The notes under the pieces: generated by a model
Seen by the model: only the letters and a program-made list of their open reading frames with translations
What the model was told of the DNA's origin: nothing
Databases searched by the model: none
Origin: Ditylenchus dipsaci
Taxonomy: Eukaryota; Nematoda; Chromadorea; Rhabditida; Anguinidae
Assembly: GCA_004194705.1 (NCBI GenBank)
Contig: SADC01000492.1
Location: forward strand, 62,001 to 126,000
Length of the DNA stretch: 64,000 nucleotides
Direction: 5' to 3'
Made by a program: the position numbers and the translations under genes
Part shown: piece by piece, positions 33,644 through 45,862 of the stretch
How the letters are laid out: each line of letters opens with the position of its first letter
Numbering within the stretch: position 1 is the stretch's first letter

Positions 33644-36505
33644 TTTGATCAAGCTCTTCTTTTTGATTATTCCGAGAAAAGTTATGACCATCAACAAAAA
33701 ATTGTCGATTTCTAGTCAAACCTCTATTTCTGCCTTATTTTAGGACATTCTTTGAACAAAAAACTTAACTATTTTGCAAAAACTCGTGTTTCCTATCATT
33801 ATGATACGCACTGTATGTTGTAGCGCAGATCAAGAGCTACAAAAACATTTTTACATAATTTTTTCGGTAATTTTAATGTTCAGATATAGTCTCACGAAAA
33901 CAGCAAATCCATTTGAAAACGACTGAAACTCGAAAAAATGCAGGGCTCTATATGCATTCGCATCTCTGGAAAAAAAAGATGCCTTGGTCCCCCCTGTTGA
34001 TTTTTTTTGAAATTTTTTTTTCCAAAAGTCTCAAAAAGTGTTTATGTTCACTTTTTTAGCATTTTCAGGCAAAAATTTTTTTGCCTCTCTTGATCAAAAA
34101 ATGCGTATAGAGTCTCTTTTTGCCACGGCCCAGTTGAAAAACATGGTAAAGCAGCTAAAAAAAAGTGGCCCCAGCATTATTCCTTCCCCTCCCAATACAG
34201 CCCATAACCCTTTAAATTGCTTTTCTGGACCTTTTATGGCGAAATTATTGCTTTAAAATGTGTTTTTTTTCTAACTCTCAAGCCCCCGAGGGGGCGCGGG
34301 GGCTTGAGAGTTAGAGATGCGCGCACGCACTTACCTTAGACATGATTCCGAGAAGTACTCTTGATCATAAAATGCATACAGAGTCTCTTTTTGCACAGCT
34401 CCATTGACTAAAAAATAGTGAAATATCACGTTTTCAATCTTTATCAGGGTAAAAAAATCCCCGTTTTTAAGAGTATTCTACCTCGTTTTGGTCACTGGAG
34501 CTAGGCAAAAATGGCCTCTATATGCATTTTATGATCAAGAGTATTTTCAGGCAAATTTTCAGGCAAAAAATTTTACCTGAAAATGCTAAAAAAGTGAACA
34601 TAAACACTTTTTGAGACTTTTGAAAAAAAATTTTCAAAAAAAATTAACAGGGGGGACCAAGGCATCTTTTTTTTCCAGAGATGCGAATGCATATAGAGCC
34701 AAATGCAGAAAAATTCGTTTTTGGATATTCGTGGTTTTTTTCAAAAAGCCATAACTCAACATTTATATTTTCAAAAAATATTCTGCAAGTTGGGTTTTGT
34801 AGTGCTTGATCTGCGCTACGACATAGTGCGGTTTTTTATTTGAGTAAAGTATCTGCACAAATCCCCAGCGTCCCAGGTATTTGTCGATCTTGTTCCACGT
34901 CAGTGGATCTCTTCACGGTGTTTGTATGTGGCTGATAGGGAGAGCAAAAGCACGCAATACTTTATTTAACTTAAACAGCAAAACAAAGCTATAAGACTGG
35001 CCAGTCTAAAAGATATTTACAAGGTCCGCGACACATATTATAGACAATAATATCAGTTGGTTAGATCGCCAGAAAACTGGCGGAACTGGATCAGAGTAGA
35101 GGGGGAGTGGGATATGTACAATAGCGCAAATGGTGAGAACAGCTAAAACATTCCAAAGGCTAATTTGCAGGATTGAATAAGCAAAAAATACAAACTACAA
35201 AAACGAACAACAAGCAAATAAAACACAATCTGAAAATGATTAAGAATTAATATAGAAATAAGGGAATGATCGCGGTCCTTAACTTAATCAAAAACTGGAC
35301 TCACTTACATTTGTTCTGTCTATTAACCCACTATGCCATTGTCACTTAAATAATGTCGATATACCATTTGCAAGAGAATTTTCAGGGCTACAAGATGACA
35401 TATCGTGCACAAAAAATTGAGAATTAAAAATGGTCCTACGGTGTCCTTGAAGGGTAGAGGCTTTTTTCTGGGACACCCTGTATAGGTTAATCATTTTTTC
35501 TGTAGCTTATTTACTTTTTGTGTAGCAAAAGTGTTTTTTTTTGTGGCAATTTTCTTTGTAGCTAATTCACTTTTTTGTGGCAAATCTACTTTTTTTGTGG
35601 CAAATTTATTTTTTCTGTAGCAAATTTACTCTTTTTTGTAGCAAATCCGATTTTCGTCTGTAGCACAAATACTTGAGCTAGTCTGCTTGTTAATTTATTT
35701 TAAATTCTCAAAACTTGTATATTGAGTCTATGAAAAACTTGGACTTCATAAAAGACAGGTGGATGAATTCATTGCTGGTAAAGCCGATGCGCTCTAGGTC
35801 TAATCTAACACATACACCTGGCACTCTTTCTCGGCTGCTTCATTACTCAACAGCCTCTGATGGATCAGTAATGGCCTGTTCACATACTGAGAGTGAGAGT
35901 AAGTTGTCATTGTGAACACCCCTTACTCTCACTCCCACTCTCACTCTCAGTATGTGAACAGGCCATAATGAAATTACGCAAGCTTACCGAATTTACTACC
36001 AATACAATGCATGATGATAATTCTATCAACCTTAGCCATATTTTGCTCCACCATTTTGAGAAGAGCAACACTTCAGTCCGTACATTTTTGGATCTTAACG
36101 GGCTTTTTCTGGTGAAGAAAAAAGTGTTGGCCGAAATAGCCGGGTACAAGTGGGATCTTCTGCCAACTGCCTATGATATTTCAGGTATTTGCGATTTTCG
36201 TGTGCTAGGCCAAAGCGAAATTCTCGGCTCGGTTTCGGTCTAAAAAGACTGAAAACAGTATGCGGATTAAGCGTATAGACATAAATATATATATATCTGA
36301 AGTTTTTAGAAATAAATAAGCACACTAGCTGAAGTACATGTGCTACAGACGAAAATCGGATTTGCTACAAAAAGAGTAAATTTGCTACAAAAAAAGTAAA
36401 TTAGCTACAAAAGTTAATAGAGGGAGTTAATAGAGGTGGAGTTAATAGAGTTTTTACGGTAATTCTTTCGCACAAAATTTTCTCAAACATATAAAATAAT
36501 TTCAG

Positions 36506-36736
36506 TGAGGAACCCGCCGCCTGTGTGCTTTGAAGTGCCCCATCTCAGGGATTTTGCTAGTTTATGCTTAAGATTGTACAATGTAAGTTGCGAAAACTAT
36601 GTGATTTAACTAACTTTAGCGTTTGTAGGTGGTAGTGACGGAAGAGTCTATTTCTGGGTGTACTAAATTAGAAGCTGTGCTTTATCATCTCAAAGTTGCC
36701 ACTGCAAAACTGGGTTGCTTTAAGATTCCTGTGTAA
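36506..36736 (+). pseudogene. Orphan last two exons of the DUF4773-like gene
   Basis: Copies of the exons RNPPPVCFEVPHLRDF... and SGCTKLEAV...KIPV, with intron and stop intact, carried along by the outer duplication. The first three exons lie outside the duplicated unit, so this copy has no 5' part. It could only be expressed as an alternative 3' end of the upstream gene, across unit 1. Confidence 0.85.
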
Positions 36737-36894
36737 GCTGTGAAGGATAGTTTGGTGAGGTGTGAGGGAACACAATCTCTGGGACGTCATTTCTGTAAAA
36801 TTCTCGGAAACACACATGTTTTTTGTACACATAATTTATTATTTATTGTTCTTTTTCTCGAAAAGATTGGTAGCAACGGCAACCAGACAAAGCA

Positions 36895-39800
36895 ACATCA
36901 AAACTATTTTGTCGCGCGACAATGCAACAAAAATGTTGCATTGTCGTATGCTTTTCGTCGTGCGACAAAATACCAAAAAATGTTTTATGTCGCGCGACGA
37001 AGTAACAAACAAACGTTTCTTGTCGCATGACAATGCAACAAATTTTGCTCTTTGTCGCGCGACCTTGCAAACAAATTTTTCTCTTTTTCGGATTTTTCGA
37101 AGGATTTTTTCAAGATATTCATTTAGGTGTTCATGGTTAGCGTTTCTGATCAATATGCGCATCTTCAAATTTAGGGGAAGGAGAAAGTTGTGCCATTTCA
37201 GTTTGTGCCCATTCAATTTGTGCCCATAATTGAGTTCAAAAAGACTGAATAATCCACTAAATTTGGGCAAAAATTGAATGGGCACAAACTGAAATGGCAC
37301 AACTTTCTCCTTCCCAAATTTAGAATTGACTGCTAAATTGTAAATTACTCTCGAGACATTAATGATTTATTTGTTGCACTGTCGCGCGAGAAAGAGCGAA
37401 ATTTGTTGCATTGTCGCACGACAAAGTGACAAAAAAATTATTTTGTCGCGCGACAAATGTTCATTTCAAAATAGTTTTGATGTTGCTTTGTCTGGTTGCC
37501 GGTAGCAACTGTTTTGTTGGGATTTTGTATAGGATTAAGTTGTTTATTATGGCAGAATTGCCAAGGATTTTTTGTATTTTAATTAGAACGTACGCAAAGT
37601 GTAGAATAGTAAGACCTTGTACATATTGTGATTAGCATTTTTGTTGGACGAACTTTGTTTTTGAGAATAAGAGTATAATTACCTGATTTGACTTGCACAA
37701 TAAAAACAAAGTATGAGACACACGGCAGATAGACAACGACAATTCAAGCGCCCGAAAAAGTAAATTTTGGTAAACGAATCTGCAAAATGTCCTTGCACTA
37801 GAAACCATAAACTTGAAATCCAAAAATTTATTGGAAAAAATCATTTACATTAAACGAACTAGCGACAGATATATTGGACACTTAATCAATCTACTCGAAT
37901 TTATTCTTGGAAAGGTCATCTCCGTATTTATTCTTGGCTCCATTACTGCCAAGAGGAGTTCCAGACATGACGAAGGGCGCATCTTCGTAATCAAATTTGT
38001 TGGTATGCACAGGCTTCTTCATATCGTAGCCAGGACGAGGAGATTCAGTTGTACCCCATTCACTGCTTAGCCGACTTTCATCATTCTGACTGGCTGTACG
38101 GGTAGAATCATAATCATAGTTTCCAGCACCACCCACGGAAGAACGATTGGCTGAACGAAGAGCGTCGTAGCTTTTATCAGGAGCACTGGTACCACTGGAG
38201 TTGTACTGAAAAGAAAACATTATTTATCCTGCCTAATACATAAAATAAGGTTTTTTGGTAGAAGTCAGGGTGGGACGCGGTCGGGTACCCGAACCGGGAA
38301 CCGAACCGGAGGCATTATGGCAAAATTACCCGAACCGAGAACCGGGTGTCCAGGAACCGGAAGAACCGAGAACCGGGTCTAGGAACCGACCGGTTCCGGT
38401 TCCAAATAAGCATTGGATAGAATTGATAACTTGAAAGTTAAATTTAAGTTTGAAGTTTAAACTTTAATTTGCCACTTTTTGTGTTCAGTTATCCGTGTCT
38501 CGGTAAGTGTTTTTCCAAATTTTGTGAATAAAAGCTTATTTGAAAGAGAAGATATGGATCTACAACTTGAAATTAGTGATTTTTTAAAAAACGTGAAAAT
38601 TCGTCACTTTTTGAGTTAAACAAAGTCAATGAAAAATCATTAATCAAATGAAACGATTTTTTCTGGGTCGGTCATCCTGTACAAAAATTAATATAAAATA
38701 GCCTATTTTAAGAATTTTTTTTTTTCAAACTCATATCTTTTAAAGTACCTAACTGCTACAACCTGAAAAAAGGAGTTTTTGAAACTTGTTAAGATTCGCG
38801 AAGTCATAGTCTCGTAAATAGGGTTGTCGGCTTGGCCTTATGCATATTTGAAAATTTTTGGATGCTTTTTATATTTTAGCTCTAGTTTCATCATATTTTT
38901 CGTCTCTATAATAGCGCAAATGAAAGTTTAGAATCTTGGCTACACATTGATATATAAAACTTGTGCCTTTGCGAAAAAAAACCAGAAATTTTAATCAAGA
39001 CAATTTCGGCTTGCCCAAGCAGATTTCGGCTTGGGCAAGCCGAAATCGCATTTTCCAAGCCGAAATTGTTTTGATTAAAATTTCTGATTTTTTTTGCAAA
39101 TGCACAAGTTTTATATATCAATGTGTAGCCAAGATTCTAAACTTTCATTTGCGCTATTATAGAGACGAAAAATATGATGAAACTAGCGCTAAAATATAAA
39201 AAGCATCCAAAAATTTTCAAATATGCATAAGGCCAAGCCGACAACCCTACTCGTAAATCAAATGAAAATCAAAAGAAAGTTCTTATGATTTTCATTTGAT
39301 TTACGAGCATATAATTTTTCGAATTTTAGCGATTTTCAAAAACTGCTTTTTCAGGTTGTAGCAGAACTACTAAGTTACTAGGAAAGATATAATTTTGAAA
39401 AAAAAACTTCTCAAAATAGACGATGTTATATTAATTTTTGTGCAGGATGATCGACCCAGAAAAAAATCGTTTCATTTGATTAATAACTTTTCATTGACTT
39501 TGTTTAGCTCAAAAAGGGAATAATTTTATGTTTATTGAAAAATCATTGATCTCAAAGTGAAGATCTAAATCTCCTCTTTCACAGAAGCATTTGTTCATAA
39601 ATTTTCGAAAAACAGTCACCGAGATATACATGTAGATAATTAAAGGGGGGGTGACACTTGGGTGGTTGAAAAATGGGTTTGGCAACCTAATGAAAAATCC
39701 ATTGACGGGTTGCAAAAACATTTTAAATATAAAAATATTTATTTGATTTTATGATGGGTTTCACTAAATATTGTCGAATAATGTAGTGAAACCCATCATA

Positions 39801-41979
39801 AAATCACATAAATAATTTTATATATAAAATGTTTTTGCAACCCGTCAATGGATTTTTCATTAGGTTGGCAAACCCATTTCTCAACCCCCAAGTGTCACCC
39901 CCTTTAAACACAAAAAGTGGCTAATTAATCATAACAACACTGGTTGCTAGTTTTTGTTTTTGTAATTGATTGTAAAATTTTGTTTGCTATACTGTTTTGC
40001 ATTCTCCAATTTTAATGTTGTAAGAAGCAATGCCGCGTCAAACAGAAAGCATCTAGAAGTTCTTCGATGTTATTACAGTTAAAGGCGAGCAAAAGCGCAG
40101 ATACAGTCGAACCTCTCTATAACGGCACCTCTCTATAACAACACTCTCTCTATAACGGCACCTTGGCGAATCCCGACAAATGAAAAGACCTCTATATAAC
40201 GGCAGCCATTTTTTTCGCATGTGTTCAGAGACAATTATGTATACAATGACTTAACTTTCAAGTTGTCTTGCCGCAAAAATGCTTATTGTAATTATCTTTA
40301 TGGTTGAATGTCTTATAAGGGATTTCGGCTCCATCTCTCAATGTGGGTGTGGTTTTCCTTGACACCCCTGTTGTTGTTTTCATTGGTTTTAACTTAAAAT
40401 GCAGTCGAACTCAATGAGATATAACACGAACCCGGGGACGAAAATAATGATGTATGATTTTGTTTGATTTGCTTTTGCTGCTTGGTGGTTCATTCTACAA
40501 TGAATACATGTGATATGTGGTTTTATTTTCTATGGGCTTTTAAGATGCCATTACCCATTATACCCGGTCGGGTATCCGACCGGGTAAAATGCTACCCGAA
40601 CCGAGAACCGGGTTCGTGAAACCCCGAGTACCCGGGAACCGGGTTGAGCCAAATTACCCGACCGCGTCCTACCCTAGTCGAAGTATAAAAACCGGAGACT
40701 ATTTTAAAAAAATCTGGTAAAAAGTAATAGCAAAGACTGTAACTGGAATAATATCCCACAGCTGTGAAGAGGAAACAGCGCGATAATTTTTTTTTTGTCA
40801 TAAAGCATTTAAAAGACCATCGCCGTTGATGACAATGGCAATTTCGAGTTTTTAATGGGCATAACTGAATTTTGCAGCTAAAAGTCTTAATTTTGCAGCA
40901 AAATATCTTAATTTTGCAGCAAATCAACTCTGCAGCAAAAAGTCTTATTTTGCAGCAAATTTGCTTAAATTTTCAACAAATTATCTCAGTTCTGCAGCAA
41001 ATTTTTATAAAATACTTTGGATTGCTCAGAACCCCACCCTGGAGTGCCAAAGGGGGTTTATGGTGGTTTGCCTTCCAGGTTTATGATGGTTTACCTTTGT
41101 GCTTACTTTCCAGGTTTATGGTGGTTTAGAATGGTCTAGGGTGGAATTCTAAGAGATTAAGCCGATCGGACTGAATTTCTGATCCGCCCAATCGAATTTT
41201 CGCAAAAAGTTCACCCCCTCCTTTCAGTCAACCCCCAAAAAACCAACTTTCATGGGCTTTTGGCCACTCCACGGTGAGGTTCTGAGCAATCAAGGTTATT
41301 TTATAAAAAATTTGATGCAGAATTGAGATAATTTGCTGCAAAATTAAAAAAATTTGCTGCAAAATTAAGATAATTTGCTGCAAATTACGACTTTTTGCTG
41401 CAAAGTTGATTTGCTGCAAAATTAAGATATTTTGCTGCAAATTAAGACTTTTAGCTGCAAAAAAAAGTTATGCTTTTTTAAATTCGCGGGGGACAGCTGA
41501 AAATGCGAAATTATTTTTTGAATTATTTTCTATTTGCATCTAAAATTTAAACTGCATTAGATGAGGCAAATCAACTCTTCTTAATAATAGGTTATGGCTA
41601 AGAGAGAGTCGGCTAAGTCATTCGATCTGGCACTGTCAAGCAACGTTGGGCTCGACCAGTGAAAGATTCATATTTTTTTACAAAATAAAATCGCAAACAA
41701 AAAATAATTCGAAAATTTTTTTCGCAATAGAAGAGCTGTCCGCCGCGAATTCAAAAACTCGATATTGCCATTGTCATCAAAGGCGATGGTTCTTTAAAGT
41801 TTGTTTGGTTTAATTAAAAACCGTTGCTGACCGCACTTTCCCGAAAAAAAACAGCAGTAATACCTGTTCGAATTCCACTAAAGAATTTACCAACCTTTGC
41901 ATATAGAGGAGTGAGCATCGGCGGAATAAGTTTAGCACAAGAGAACATTGCGTAGACATTAGCGGTCAAGAGATTCGCA
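36895..41979. repeat. Third copy of the 5-kb inner block
   Basis: Corresponds to 19,753-24,826 and 24,827-29,904 but is present once. It carries the OCIAD1-like last exon, the nested foldbacks and part of exon 2. Confidence 0.85.
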
Positions 41980-43176
41980 CCCCCAAAGAAAATCAAGAAT
42001 GCAGCATTGCTCTTCGGTCCAAAATGATAGTACTTCTGACGAATCAAATGCATGCATGCGGTAGTGATGGCTGCTATTGGCAAGCTTCTGGTGTACATCT
42101 GCAAATGCGCCTAGTCACTTTAAAGATTTAATTGGAAACGGAGTAAAGCAGTACTGGACGCAATTAGCATTTGAAAATGGTCGAAACTGAAACACAACAT
42201 CTTTGCAAAATGCAGCACAAAAAGCTGAATTATGAAGCAAGTCGGAAAAATAATTTGATTAATGCTTTTACCTAGTTGTGCCACATTTTACAAAGATGTC
42301 GCAACAAATGATACGCCGTTATGGCTTGTTCACGTTGTTAGAGTTACAGTTCGAGTTCGGGTAAGAGGTGTTCATGTGCTCAGAAACCTGAACTCTAACT
42401 CGATGGGGTTCACGTACATCGAGTTAGAGTTCGAGGTCGAGCTGGAAAATGTTCATGTATATAGCTTAGATAGCTCAGAATCTCACCCCAGAATGGTTAA
42501 AGGTTACTAAAGTTAGTTACTGGGGATTTACTACAAGAGACTCCAAGTTATATGCATGAACACCTCTAAATTTAACCTCGAACTCTAACTCGAGGTATAT
42601 GAACACCTTCGAGTTAGAGTTAAAGTTCGGATAACAGGTGTTCACGTAGCCAAAAACCCGAACTCTAACTCGAACTCTAACAACGCCAACAAGTCATTAG
42701 AAACTAGAGTCGTAGAGCTACCTGAAAGTGTTATCACTTTACAAAAACTGTTTGGATATTGAACTCTTTGACTAAAAATACGACACCTTTCAAAAAAACT
42801 CAAAAGAAGGCATTTTTCAGTTTCGACCTTCGAAAATTCAGAACATAGACTATTTTATTTTCTCAAATACCATTAATCGTAGCAAACAATAGGATTAATA
42901 CTACTCTATAATTTAATATCTCAAATCCACATGCATGTACCAAATACTGCACCATTCTAAAAACCACACCGTTTTAGAAGTGCACTCAGACATCTTTTGC
43001 TGTATGGCTTCTTTGTCTTGCGTGCTGAGCTGACCAAAAAGTTTGCTCATCTGCTCCTGAGTTAGCTTATGCTGATTCAAATCCACAGGTTGCAATCCGC
43101 CCGGCTGCTGTGGCAAGCTGTTCGTGTTCAATGGCGAAGACATGTAGTCGAAAGAGCTTTGCTCAGATCCTTTCAT
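37891..43176 (-). CDS. OCIA-domain protein, OCIAD1-like, copy B
   Basis: Exons 43,176-42,970, 42,098-41,895 and 38,205-37,891, same protein as copy A (about 241 residues). This copy has its complete 5' side and no extra exons inside, and is the copy adjacent to ADAM10, transcribed in the opposite direction. The 3.7-kb second intron is filled by foldback elements, including a hAT MITE (38,819-39,249) and the TTAA element with TTTGCAGCAAA arrays. The first intron contains a PIF/Harbinger-like element. Amino-acid identity with copy A appears complete over the exons I read, so either the duplication is very recent or it is an assembly effect. Confidence 0.82.
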
Positions 43177-44815
43177 GTTTGCTAAAAAAATGTTTGAAGT
43201 TTAATTCACCGAATAACATCAATTCTTATTATTTAATATAGCCACTTTCAGCATGAAATTTTTTCAACAATCTATCAAACTTTATTCAATGGTGTCAGAG
43301 GCAAATATACAGGGTGTCCAATAAAAACTGCACCATTTTTCGGATTCAAGACTTTTTACATTTCCTGTTAAGTTTTAATGTTAAGTTCTGATCTTTTTTT
43401 ACAAATGGTCGGGTTAATATATTTTCTCTCTGTTAATTGAATATTTTTTAGTCATTTAGATATAACCAGGGTCCGCAGATGTCCTGATTTATCAGGAATT
43501 TCCTGATTTTTCAATTCAAATCCCGATTTTTGATCGCCAAAAATCAGAAATTACCTGATTTTTAGAGATTTTTTGTTCAAAATCCTGATTTTCCGTTTTT
43601 TATCTGTGAACCCTGGCTATAACTGCTTTAAATTTGTTGGCTGAAACTTCAGAAAAAAATTTAGGGTGTTTCACCGGTCCGCGGAAGCCCTTGACAAATT
43701 TTTTCAAAAATGGTGCAGCTTTTATTGGACACCCTGTATATAATGATTTTGAGCAAAATAAAAAAAGACTTCCTTTAAACCACACCCCTGAAATCATTCA
43801 GTGGATTTAAAAACGGCTCAAATTGTTTTACGCCACCAAATTACTGATTTACCCCTTCAAATAAATTTTTTACCCGACCAAATATGAATTTTTAGTGAAA
43901 TACTGCAGTAAATTTTGCGGGAATCCAAATTCTATAGTCAAAAAATGACTTGGATCGCTCAGAATCCCACCCAGAATAGCCAGAAGTCTCTGAAAGATGT
44001 TTTTGGGGGTTCACTAGAGGGGGTAAACTTTCTGCGAAGAATCAATTAAGCAGATCATAACTCTAATCAGGTGGACTAAATCTTTCAGAATTTCACCCTG
44101 AACCTTTTTCAAACCACCCTAAACCATCCTGAACTGCTCCAAACCAGTATCTAACTACCCTAAATCAGTGCCTACGGTAGTTTGAGGTGGTTTGGAAAAG
44201 TTCAGGATGAAATACTGATCGATTTAGTGCATCTGAGTAGAGTTAAGATCTGCTTGATCGATTCTTCGCAGAAAGTTCACCCCCTTTAGTAAAAACCCAA
44301 AACCCAACTTTCAGACGCTTCTGGCCACTCCGTGGTTGGATTCTAATCGATCCAAGTCATTTTTTGACTATAAAATTCGGATTCTCGCGAATTTACTGCA
44401 GTATTTCGCTAAAAATTTAAATTTGGTGGAGTGAATAAATAATCTCGTGGGGTAAATGAATAATTAACACAATATCCAGCGCTACACAACAGTGCAAAAA
44501 AAAACAAAAACAATCACATCAAAAATTCGAAAAAGATAGATTCAGCTATTGAAATTCAGTAATCTGCTGTTTAATTTCATAATTTTGCTGATTTTTTCAA
44601 TTTGGGCCTTCTACATAGGGCTGTCGGTCCAGTTAACCATTTTCGGCTGACCGAATACCACACTTCTCAACAATAACCAAGAAACCATTTGCGCATCCAG
44701 CCAAATAATCTCTTTACCATGCATTTTTTGTTGTCCAATGCAGTTTGACAAAAAATAATATTTGAATTTGTTCTTGGCGAAATATTTCTCAACATTTTTG
44801 GATTCAAAGTAGAAT

Positions 44816-45862
44816 TTAAATTTTCTTTAGCGCACTTTTAGTGCAGCACCTCTCAGTGAAACTCACAGGACACTGCAATGCAATGGACAAAGAAAGTAGT
44901 AGTGAAGGTGACAGAGAAAAAGAGAGAGGCGGAGCGTGCCAGCTTAGCCACCAAATGGTTGGAATTTTCTTTCTTTTCTTGTGACCAGTGCATTGGCCTT
45001 CCTCTGCCTTTTTCCTCTCACCCAAACAGTCCATTCTCATCCATTTCATGTAAGGTCAATTGATTTTGCACAGACAAGCAGACGCACACAACAGCAGCAA
45101 CGCTCAAATTTGCTGATTTATCCGCTTCAGAAAATTTTTTCGATCCGCTCCTATTTTCCAATGAAGTTAGATTGACAGGTAAAAAAGAAAAGATAAATGG
45201 ATGTGTTCAATTAGAAACAAATGAGTCATCCAAAATCCCCGCTTTGCCTTATCATTCTCTGCAAATTCTGCATCTATTTAATTGATTTGTCCCCGTCGCC
45301 ACCTCTTTTTCTTTGCCCGTGCAACCTTGTGCTTCCTCCCACTTGCACACCATTTTTAATTGTCTTGAGGGAGTTTTTATTGTTGTTGTCCCAGGGTGTG
45401 ATCATCCTCTTTCTGGTGACACCACTGAGTCTCGATGGAGAATGAGAAGAACATCTAGAGCAAAAACTTGTTTCTGGTTTTTTGTCCCACTCTCCCTCTC
45501 TTACTTTTTTTGTTTGTATCATAACTTTTTTCTGATGCTTTTGTTATTTCTCACTGGCTTCTGGTATTCCCTCTGTCTTAACTTCTGTTTGTCCATGCTG
45601 CCCGATTCATTATTGCTGTTGTATTTCGCTACTTGCACTAACTATTGCTGTTTTTTGAGCAGATAAGAAAATGATAAATTTTGTTAATCTCCTTTGCTTT
45701 ATGTTTACCATATTTCCGTTCCCTATATTGATGGTTTATACTGCTTGTTTGCCAACCATCGGAATTTATCTTTATTGATTTTTTCGTTACAGGAGATGCG
45801 AAGTGGGAGCAGAGAAAAGGCTAGCTCCACTTTCGTCATAAATCACCAACGCTAGCTGAGAA
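44816..45862 (+). promoter_or_regulatory. ADAM10 upstream and probable 5' UTR region
   Basis: A splice acceptor, TTTTTCGTTACAG, ends at 45,793, 69 bp before the ATG. This implies an upstream non-coding exon; a possible donor is GACAG|GTAAAA at about 45,178. The stretch has CT-rich and CAGCAG-rich patches unlike the transposon-filled DNA around it. Its first 900 bp are duplicated at 32,745-33,643. Confidence 0.4.

Larger units (their letters stand above)
33647..45716. repeat. Outer tandem duplication, unit 2 (about 12.07 kb)
   Basis: Begins inside a MITE (counterpart of 16,504) and ends 147 bp before the ADAM10 start codon, where CCATATTTC is followed by unique CGTTCCC. It contains one, not two, copies of the 5-kb inner block. 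The length difference between units equals one inner block. Confidence 0.9.

Noticed and set aside
45221..45666. Open frames of 74-117 codons in CT-rich DNA upstream of ADAM10
   Set aside because: Low-complexity leucine/serine/phenylalanine composition on one strand and no domain. The region is better read as 5' UTR or regulatory sequence.
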